A model generated the notes under the pieces. That model saw nothing but the letters and a program-made list of their open reading frames with translations. It was not told the origin of the DNA and searched no databases. DNA of 57,314 nt from Flavobacterium hercynium (GTDB lineage: Bacteria; Bacteroidota; Bacteroidia; Flavobacteriales; Flavobacteriaceae): assembly GCF_002217285.1 (NCBI RefSeq), contig NZ_MUGW01000074.1:1-57314 (forward strand). Direction: 5' to 3'. This document shows, piece after piece, positions 51,219 through 57,314 of this stretch. The position numbers and the translations under genes are program-made. Positions within the stretch are counted from its first letter, which is position 1. Each line of letters begins with the position of its first letter.

Positions 51219-52295
51219 TTATTTGACTATCGCTTTTCCGTTTTTGTACTTACTTTGTCCGTCTTCCCAAACCTCATATTCTAAAGCTGCTTTAAATGTT
51301 GCCGGATTTGCTCCCACCACCTTGGCATTTTTATAGTAAACATTTTTAGCATCTTTAGAATATTCTTCCGATAAGACTTCGAAACTCGAAAGATCAGCAG
51401 CATCTATTTTTTTACAATTGTAATAAACACCATTCTTATCCTTTGAAAAAGTATTGTTTAATGTTTCGAAAGTATTCACATCAATTTCAGGATATTGTAC
51501 ACCTTTACTAATCAAAATATTGTTTACTGCTATTGTCCAGTAATCAATCTTTTTAATGTCTGTAATAGCATCAAACTGAGAAAGTTCAAATTCGTCTTTT
51601 GTGAAAGCAGAAACTATTGAATTCCCAATCTGAGCATAGGTTTCGTTTATCGCATGAACTTCGCCTTCCGGTCTTTTATTTTTCTGAATCACCTCATCTA
51701 CCTCAATCATGTTCTGCCCTTCCCCACGGTAACTAATGATTGCATAAACAAAATTAGCATCTACAGCAATGGCGTCATTTACTGGTCTGAAAGTTTCAGC
51801 ATCACCTTTTATTTTTTTGTTTTTATAATAAACAGCATTAGCATCTTTAAACCATTTATTTATTCTATAATCTTTAATTGATGGATCCAACAATTGATAA
51901 GTTTTTGGATCAGCACCATCGATAACTTCTAATACATCTGCTTTTTTACTATGTATGTTATAGACATGATCTTTGTCTTTGATAATACCTTGCTCATCTA
52001 TTTGAAATGTAGCGTGATCAACTTCTTGCTTATGTCCTTTCCAATATACATTGCTTTTATCTTTTCCGAAATCTTCATTCAAAGCCTCAAAAGAAGCAAC
52101 ATCTGCATCAGATTCAAAATAGCCCAATTCAAACCAATTTCCCATTGGCGAAAACACAATTATATTTTTTCTGTAGTGATGAAAATAAGAGTTTGAAACT
52201 TTTAGATTTACCGGATCTCCAATTTTGAAGAAAAAAAACCTGATACTTAAAACAAGGACAAGAATGACTGCTGCGATGATAAAAATAATTTTCAT
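51219..52295 (-). CDS. DKNYY-family repeat protein, membrane-anchored
   Basis: A 358-aa protein with an N-terminal hydrophobic segment (MKIIFIIAAVILVLVLSIRF) and multiple DKNYY-type repeats of about 40 residues, e.g. DFGKDKSNVYWKGHKQEVDH, TFSKDKNGVYYNCKKIDAAD and YSKDAKNVYYKNAKVVGAN. Function unknown. Family members are usually periplasmic or surface-associated. It converges on the truncated hemoglobin gene with no bases between the two stop codons. Confidence 0.85.
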   Translation of the reverse strand: MKIIFIIAAVILVLVLSIRFFFFKIGDPVNLKVSNSYFHHYRKNIIVFSPMGNWFELGYFESDADVASFEALNEDFGKDKSNVYWKGHKQEVDHATFQIDEQGIIKDKDHVYNIHSKKADVLEVIDGADPKTYQLLDPSIKDYRINKWFKDANAVYYKNKKIKGDAETFRPVNDAIAVDANFVYAIISYRGEGQNMIEVDEVIQKNKRPEGEVHAINETYAQIGNSIVSAFTKDEFELSQFDAITDIKKIDYWTIAVNNILISKGVQYPEIDVNTFETLNNTFSKDKNGVYYNCKKIDAADLSSFEVLSEEYSKDAKNVYYKNAKVVGANPATFKAALEYEVWEDGQSKYKNGKAIVK

Positions 52296-52490
52296 ATAAC
52301 GTCTAAAATGGTATTTTGTTCGGAATGATACTACTTTGTAAAACTAAGTAATTTTATTTTTATTATGAATCTCTTTTTTTAATTGAATGATAAGTCGCTA
52401 TGTATTTTTGATTGCTAATTGTCTTTACACAAGATTATTTTTTAATCAGATTTTTTTGGGTAATTTTTAAATTATTATTTTCTAAAAAAC

Positions 52491-52498
52491 TATTTTTG
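52491..52498 (+). promoter_or_regulatory. -7 box upstream of the small secreted protein gene
   Basis: TATTTTTG, 17 nt before the ATG at 52516. A TTTG occurs further upstream but at too long a spacing (32 nt). Confidence 0.4.
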
Positions 52499-52515
52499 AC
52501 GAAAATAATTTTATC

Positions 52516-52962
52516 ATGAATATAATTAAAGCAATTTTATCTTTCATTATTTCCTTTTTCATTTTCAATAACGCTCAGGTACAAACCGTTAAATCTTTTT
52601 TGTACAAAGGAACTATTGATGGAGAAACAGCGGTAACTTTTTATATGAAAGCAGCAGAAAATCCGCATAGCGATGCTCTCTTATATACTTCTATGTATCG
52701 TTTAGACAAATCCGATGAGTGGATACCACTAGATACAACTCAGAACAAAAAAAATAAAAGCGAGTTTCTGTTAGTCGAAAATGGTTTTACAGGTGTTATG
52801 ATTTTAAATCAGGAACAAAATATGCTAAAAGGTTTATGGATAAGTCCCGATTGTAAAAAACAGCTAAAAACAGAGCTGAGAAAAGTAAACATGTCGATCA
52901 ATGAAATAGAATTTTATGAAGATCGGATTGATCGTATACAGCATGAAAAAAAGTATTGCTGA
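52516..52962 (+). CDS. Small secreted protein of unknown function
   Basis: A 148-aa protein with a hydrophobic signal-like N terminus (MNIIKAILSFIISFFIFNNA). The mature part begins QTVKSFLYKGTIDGETAVTF and is predicted mostly beta. I do not recognise a domain. It is preceded by a -7 box and followed by the aromatic amino acid hydroxylase 130 nt later. Confidence 0.6.
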   Translation: MNIIKAILSFIISFFIFNNAQVQTVKSFLYKGTIDGETAVTFYMKAAENPHSDALLYTSMYRLDKSDEWIPLDTTQNKKNKSEFLLVENGFTGVMILNQEQNMLKGLWISPDCKKQLKTELRKVNMSINEIEFYEDRIDRIQHEKKYC

Positions 52963-53092
52963 AGCATCTTCAAAAAAAACTTCTGCTAAAACTGCAATAA
53001 AAAACAGCCTGCAATAAAAATATTGTAAGTAATAGCAAAAAATAGGACTGTAAATTCGTAATTTTACATTCTTAATCTACAACGTTTTCGAA

Positions 53093-54859
53093 ATGAATGC
53101 AAGTATTGAAACAAATCCGTTATTAGAGCGATTGCCTAAACATTTAAAGCAATTTATTAAACCTCAGGATTATGGCGATTATACGCCCATAAATCAGGCG
53201 GTTTGGCGATACGTGATGCGTAAAAATGTAGATTATTTATCGAAGGTCGCACACAGCTCTTATCTGGAAGGTTTACGCAAAACAGGAATCGAAATCAATA
53301 ACATTCCGAGTATGTATGGTATGAACCGAATCCTGACTGAAATTGGCTGGGCTGCGGTGGCTGTTGACGGTTTTATTCCGCCTAATGCTTTTATGGAATT
53401 TCAGGCTTATAACGTTTTGGTTATAGCATCCGATATTCGTCAGTTAGAACATATTGAATATACGCCTGCTCCGGATATCATTCACGAAGGTGCAGGGCAT
53501 GCTCCTATTATTGCCAATCCTGAATATGCAGAATATTTGCGCCGTTTTGGAGAAATTGGATGCAAAGCCATTTCTTCATACAAAGATTATCAGATGTATG
53601 AAGCGATCCGTTTGCTTTCGATTTTAAAGGAAGCTGAAGATACTCCACAAGAAAAAATAGACGAAGCAGAAAAAGCAGTTGCCGATTTGCAAAACAATAT
53701 GGGCGAATTATCAGAAATGGCTCAAATTAGAAACTTACACTGGTGGACTGTAGAATATGGTTTAATAGGAACTGTTGATGATCCTAAAATATATGGTGCC
53801 GGATTGCTTTCTTCAATTGGTGAAAGTGCCTGGTGTATGACCGATAACGTCAAGAAAATACCGTACGATATTTCGGCTGCCAATCAAAATTTTGACATTA
53901 CGAAGCTGCAACCTCAACTTTATGTAACACCTAATTTCTCGCATTTAAGTTTGATTCTGGAAGAGTTTGCCAATAAAATGGCTTTACGTACAGGAGGACT
54001 TTCGGGAATTCAAAAACTAATACATTCTAATGCTTTAGGAACAATTGAATTGAGCACAGGTTTGCAAGTTTCCGGCGTTTTCACCAATGTAATTGAAGAT
54101 GAAGGAAAACCTGTTTACATTCAGACTACCGGAAAAACAGCTCTTTCGTATCGTGAAAAAGAATTAGTTGGACACGGAACGCTAACACATCCGGAAGGTT
54201 TTGGAAGTCCGATTGGAAAACTAAAAGGATTCAATTTAGCGATTGAAGATATGAGTCCAAAGGATTTACAAGCCTACAGCATTGTAGAAAACGAAACTGT
54301 AAAATTAGAGTTTGAAGGAAATATTATTGTTGAAGGAGAAATCATTACAGGTTCAAGAAACCTGCATGGTGAAATCATTTTAATTAGCTTTAGAAATTGT
54401 ACCGTAAAACATGGCGAAACTGTTTTGTTTCAGCCAGAATGGGGAAATTACGATATGGCGATTGGAAAAAAAGTAGTTTCGGCTTTCTCAGGTCCTGCTG
54501 ACATTAATAGTTTTGACTTGATCGATAACGTTCCCAAAACAACTACAATCAAAGCCAAACACTCCGACGAACGTGATGATTTAGAAATACTTTACCAAAC
54601 AGTTCGTTTGATCAGAGAGAATAAAGATGCTCCATCTGAACTTAAGCCGGTATTCGAAAAACTTAAAGCAAATCATGCTAAAGATTGGTTATTAGCAGTT
54701 GAAATAGTAGAGCTATTAGAAGCCTCAAACGAAAAACAGCTTTTGCAGGAAGTAATGGTTTACCTCGATCAATTAAAACAAAAACGCCCCGAAATTGCTC
54801 ATTTAATTTCCGGTGGATTGGATTTGATTTTTGATTCTTCTTCGACGCAGAGACATTAG
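53093..54859 (+). CDS. Aromatic amino acid hydroxylase (phenylalanine 4-monooxygenase-like)
   Basis: A 588-aa iron- and pterin-dependent hydroxylase. The catalytic domain covers the first ~310 residues: the iron ligands are His131 and His136 in IIHEGAGHAPIIANPEY and Glu221 in WWTVEYGLIG, all intact. The remaining ~270 residues are an extra C-terminal region (beta-rich, then a helical tail) that bacterial PhhA (~260-300 aa) lacks. Phenylalanine is the default substrate, but Tyr or Trp cannot be excluded. Confidence 0.9.
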   Translation: MNASIETNPLLERLPKHLKQFIKPQDYGDYTPINQAVWRYVMRKNVDYLSKVAHSSYLEGLRKTGIEINNIPSMYGMNRILTEIGWAAVAVDGFIPPNAFMEFQAYNVLVIASDIRQLEHIEYTPAPDIIHEGAGHAPIIANPEYAEYLRRFGEIGCKAISSYKDYQMYEAIRLLSILKEAEDTPQEKIDEAEKAVADLQNNMGELSEMAQIRNLHWWTVEYGLIGTVDDPKIYGAGLLSSIGESAWCMTDNVKKIPYDISAANQNFDITKLQPQLYVTPNFSHLSLILEEFANKMALRTGGLSGIQKLIHSNALGTIELSTGLQVSGVFTNVIEDEGKPVYIQTTGKTALSYREKELVGHGTLTHPEGFGSPIGKLKGFNLAIEDMSPKDLQAYSIVENETVKLEFEGNIIVEGEIITGSRNLHGEIILISFRNCTVKHGETVLFQPEWGNYDMAIGKKVVSAFSGPADINSFDLIDNVPKTTTIKAKHSDERDDLEILYQTVRLIRENKDAPSELKPVFEKLKANHAKDWLLAVEIVELLEASNEKQLLQEVMVYLDQLKQKRPEIAHLISGGLDLIFDSSSTQRH

Positions 54860-55046
54860 GGAGTATAGTAGCACGAATAGTCTGTTATTTCAGAAAGAAC
54901 AGAAAGGAGTATAGAAAATCCGTAAAAATCCGCGTTTTCGCATAGCGAATCCGTGTCATCGGCGTATTATTAGAATGCAAAGTCAATTACAAGATAGAGA
55001 AAAGAACCTTAAAACCTTTGTCCCTCTGTCCCTTTGAACCTCTACT
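54860..55046. other. 187-nt repeat-like spacer
   Basis: No ORF worth calling. It contains a patchwork of repeat-like fragments: AATCCGCGTTTTCGCATAGC followed by GAATCCGTGTCATC (54919-54952), and a CCTTTGTCCCTCTGTCC-type stretch (55016 onward). Both types look to me like common Flavobacterium intergenic repeats (memory only). Confidence 0.5.
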
Positions 55047-55676
55047 TTACAATTTCAAATCCTGATTCAAATCGGTTTCCGATTCTATTTCTTTTCCGTT
55101 GTATTGCAGCTTCCAGCCCATTGTGTTGGTTAGAATCAAAATTTTAGACAATTCACTAATTAGTCTGTTTTGAGCATTGGTTTTAAGAGAAGATTTGTCG
55201 ATTTTTTTAGCCAGATTGGCTTTTACTGATTTGTTGATTTTATTATAATCATCACCTGTAAACGGATTTAATTTACTTTGCTCGACATCATAAAATTGAA
55301 TATCAGGATTGATCGTGATTTCTTCTTTTGGAATGTTTAAAATCGTAATGGTTTTGTTCTTCTCGTCGATATCGTATTTCATTTTATGCAAATCATACGC
55401 TACAGTTACGTTTGCATTTACAACAATAAGCGCTTTTTTCTCAAAAGAAACCATATCCATCAAATATTTCTGTTGGTTTTTATAGGTTAGAACTTCCGAA
55501 AAATGACCTTCGGTAACGACTAATTTTCCAACGTTTAGAATTTGCTGTTGAATCAAGTTGGTGTTATAATCGATAGTAGAATCGTCTTCTTTCTTAAATT
55601 CACAGTATTTAAACGCCAAAACTATTGCAATTACAACTACGGCTACAACTAAAATTCTTTTGAGTATATTTTGCAT
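55047..55676 (-). CDS. DUF4230 family membrane-anchored protein
   Basis: A 209-aa protein with one N-terminal membrane anchor (ILKRILVVAVVVIAIVLAFK) and the DUF4230 pattern: LNVGKLVVTEGHFSEVLTYK, KKALIVVNANVTVAYDL, then the NIPKEEITINPDIQFYDVEQ region. Likely periplasmic; function unknown. It lies downstream of the Omp85-like gene in the same direction, separated by an inverted repeat. Confidence 0.85.
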   Translation of the reverse strand: MQNILKRILVVAVVVIAIVLAFKYCEFKKEDDSTIDYNTNLIQQQILNVGKLVVTEGHFSEVLTYKNQQKYLMDMVSFEKKALIVVNANVTVAYDLHKMKYDIDEKNKTITILNIPKEEITINPDIQFYDVEQSKLNPFTGDDYNKINKSVKANLAKKIDKSSLKTNAQNRLISELSKILILTNTMGWKLQYNGKEIESETDLNQDLKL

Positions 55677-55730
55677 TCCATTTATTTATTAGAGCAATTT
55701 AGTTCTTTTTTTCAAAAGCCTGATTAAAAT

Positions 55731-55807
55731 TTCGCTACGAATACACGAATTCATTAGGAAGTTGGTTATAATATAAATTGTAAGCAAAATTCGTAATTCG
55801 CAGCGAA
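55731..55807. repeat. Small inverted repeat between Omp85-like and DUF4230 genes
   Basis: TTCGCTACGAATACACGAAT (55731-55750) and AATTCGTAATTCGCAGCGAA (55788-55807) are imperfect inverted copies, with a ~37-nt loop. The ACGAATT-type sequence recalls the two 154-bp palindromes and may be a shorter member of the same family. Confidence 0.6.
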
Positions 55808-55813
55808 TTAATT

Positions 55814-57314
55814 CTAAAAAGGATATCCAATTGCAATATTCAATATCAGATTATCTTTTCTCCACGGACCGCTTCCAAAATCGATTTTATCGATTACCCA
55901 TTTCTCACCATCTGGCAAATAGGGTTTTCGCAGTGGAAAAGCTAAATCAGTTCTCAAAACCAGAAAAGATAAATCAAAACGCAATCCTGCTCCCGCTCCA
56001 ACGGCAATATCGTTCATGAAATCTTTGCTTATTTCTGCTCCTGGTTTATCGGGATCTGCGTTTAAAAGCCAAATATTTCCGGCATCTACAAATACGGCAC
56101 CGCGGACAATGCTAAAAAGCTTTGCACGATATTCGGTACTAAATTCCAGTTTTAAATCTGCTGATTGATCCGGCAAATAAGTACTTGTTGTGGGTTCTGC
56201 TAAAAAACTTCCAGGACCTAATGTCCTTGCTCTAAAGGCACGAATACTGTTCGTTCCTCCTACTACAAATTGTTTAGAAGTTGGTAAAACAGTCGAGTTT
56301 CCATAAGCAAATCCGGCACCTACAATAAGTCTGCTGGCTAATTCGCTATCTCTTCCCAGTTTTAAATAATGTCTTAAATCGGTTTTAATTTTTATGTATT
56401 GACTAAACGGAACATCAAATATATTAACCGTTTTATCTTTTTTGATGTTTGCTCCCGTTATTAAACCTGTTATATTTCCGGCAAGGTCTAATTCTCCATT
56501 AAAATAGAAGGTATTTTTTTTACGCTTTTGCATCGTGTTCGTAAACGTATAAGAATAAGTCGGACCAAAGATCAACTGCTTTTCAATTACCCTTCCCAAT
56601 GCCGAATTTTTATCTATATCTGCCAGATATTCGGGCGTTACATTATTCGGACTTACATAGGTAACATCCAGTACATTTAACTGGTGTTCTTTTCTGATGT
56701 TTTCTTTCCACAAATAACCAAATGATGCATTAAAAGAATTCAATGAATACAGCTGTGTTCTGTTTTGATATTCGTAGCGTAAAGTCGCTTTTGTTCTGGG
56801 AACAAATCCGCTTGAACCTTCAAATTTAAAGGGCGCTATAAATCTTGGCCATGTCAAACTGGTTTCTGCTCCGAGTTTGTAAATATTATTGCCTTTATTT
56901 TGTCCTGCCAACTGAAAATCAGCACCTCCAAAGATGGAAACCGTCAGTAACTCCGCACCTTTAAATAAGTTTCGGTTGTTCCAGTTTACATTTATTTCTG
57001 TTCCTGTATAACTTGCTGAATTGGTTTTACCCAATACCTCAACACGAATAAACTTTTTAGGTAAAAGCGTTAAATAGTAATAGGAATCTAACGTGTTTTT
57101 TAAACTATCTGAAGCTCTGAATTCATTTTTTACAAAATTAAATGTTCCTAAATTCACGAAACGATTCAGCGTAAGATTATGATCTTGTCTAGTATACAGA
57201 TCTCCTTTTTTAAAATAAATCGTTCTGTCAAAAACCCTTGGATTAAAGGTGTTCGCGGTATCTATAATCGTGAAGTCTTTGTATTGTACAATATCTTCCT
57301 TTTTGTATCGCACG
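55814..57314 (-). CDS. Omp85/TamA-family outer membrane protein (C-terminal part)
   Basis: A partial protein of about 500 residues; its N terminus lies beyond the right edge (the GTG at 57313 is just the first usable codon in the frame). The C-terminal half is a 16-stranded Omp85-type barrel with the VGGTNSIRAFRARTLGPG region (VRGF-like motif) and a C-terminal aromatic (AIGYPF). In this family the missing part would hold POTRA domains. A TamL or BamA-like role in outer membrane assembly is expected. Confidence 0.85.
   Translation of the reverse strand, partial: VRYKKEDIVQYKDFTIIDTANTFNPRVFDRTIYFKKGDLYTRQDHNLTLNRFVNLGTFNFVKNEFRASDSLKNTLDSYYYLTLLPKKFIRVEVLGKTNSASYTGTEINVNWNNRNLFKGAELLTVSIFGGADFQLAGQNKGNNIYKLGAETSLTWPRFIAPFKFEGSSGFVPRTKATLRYEYQNRTQLYSLNSFNASFGYLWKENIRKEHQLNVLDVTYVSPNNVTPEYLADIDKNSALGRVIEKQLIFGPTYSYTFTNTMQKRKKNTFYFNGELDLAGNITGLITGANIKKDKTVNIFDVPFSQYIKIKTDLRHYLKLGRDSELASRLIVGAGFAYGNSTVLPTSKQFVVGGTNSIRAFRARTLGPGSFLAEPTTSTYLPDQSADLKLEFSTEYRAKLFSIVRGAVFVDAGNIWLLNADPDKPGAEISKDFMNDIAVGAGAGLRFDLSFLVLRTDLAFPLRKPYLPDGEKWVIDKIDFGSGPWRKDNLILNIAIGYPF

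Noticed and set aside
52943..53017. 24-codon ORF (MKKSIAEASSKKTSAKTAIK...) before the aromatic hydroxylase, as a possible leader peptide
   Set aside because: It has no run of Phe or Tyr codons, no terminator follows it, and it overlaps the upstream gene's end. Chance ORF is more likely.

Overview
The window looks like a chromosomal segment of a Flavobacterium-type Bacteroidota. The evidence is the AT-rich sequence, promoters of the TTG/TTTG-N17-23-TAnnTTTG type, almost no Shine-Dalgarno sequences, and families typical of Flavobacteriia (Porin_10, DUF2851, DUF5522, DUF4230 and DKNYY proteins). No integrase, transposase or CRISPR array is visible. The last CDS runs off the right edge.

Layout. 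(1) 1-13.8 kb, all on the minus strand: the transcription/translation core, read right to left as tRNA-Thr(TGT), tRNA-Tyr, tRNA-Thr(GGT), tuf, tRNA-Trp, secE, nusG, rplK, rplA, rplJ, rplL, rpoB, rpoC and a small DUF3467 gene, ending in a strong terminator. A canonical promoter and several internal hairpins punctuate it. (2) 13.8-17.9 kb: hpf, xerC, rpsU (with an exceptional Shine-Dalgarno), an acyl-CoA dehydrogenase and a membrane-anchored helix-hairpin-helix protein. (3) 17.9-30.8 kb: amino acid permease, small PspC protein, DUF2851, DEDDh exonuclease, cystathionine beta-synthase, putative porin, rnhB, a quinone reductase/SDR/two-AraC redox cluster, lipB and a lipoprotein. (4) 30.8-38.9 kb: lysS, an RloA/RloB (AbiL-like) ATPase-TOPRIM pair that is the only candidate defence system, a lipoprotein, D-lactate dehydrogenase, a DUF4274-like protein and a duplicated Spy/CpxP-like secreted protein. 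(5) 38.9-46.3 kb: metalloprotease, hemL, glucosaminidase-LysM lipoprotein, D-cysteine desulfhydrase-like enzyme, small HExxH protein, DUF5522 protein and hydroxyacid dehydrogenase. (6) 46.3-57.3 kb: hutU, DUF4136 lipoprotein, ilvA behind an Ile-rich leader-peptide attenuator, truncated hemoglobin, DKNYY protein, a small secreted protein, aromatic amino acid hydroxylase, DUF4230 protein and a partial Omp85/TamA-family outer membrane protein.

The least expected content is non-coding. The ilvA leader encodes an 18-residue peptide with 7 Ile codons, followed by mutually exclusive antiterminator and terminator hairpins. The rpsU mRNA carries a near-perfect Shine-Dalgarno, unlike its neighbours. 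A ~154-bp imperfect palindrome occurs twice, once splitting a REP-like repeat and once splitting an intrinsic terminator, so it looks like a MITE-like mobile palindrome. Heptameric tandem repeats of several consensus types fill spacers, and a ~385-bp element with ~40-bp inverted arms sits immediately upstream of hutU.
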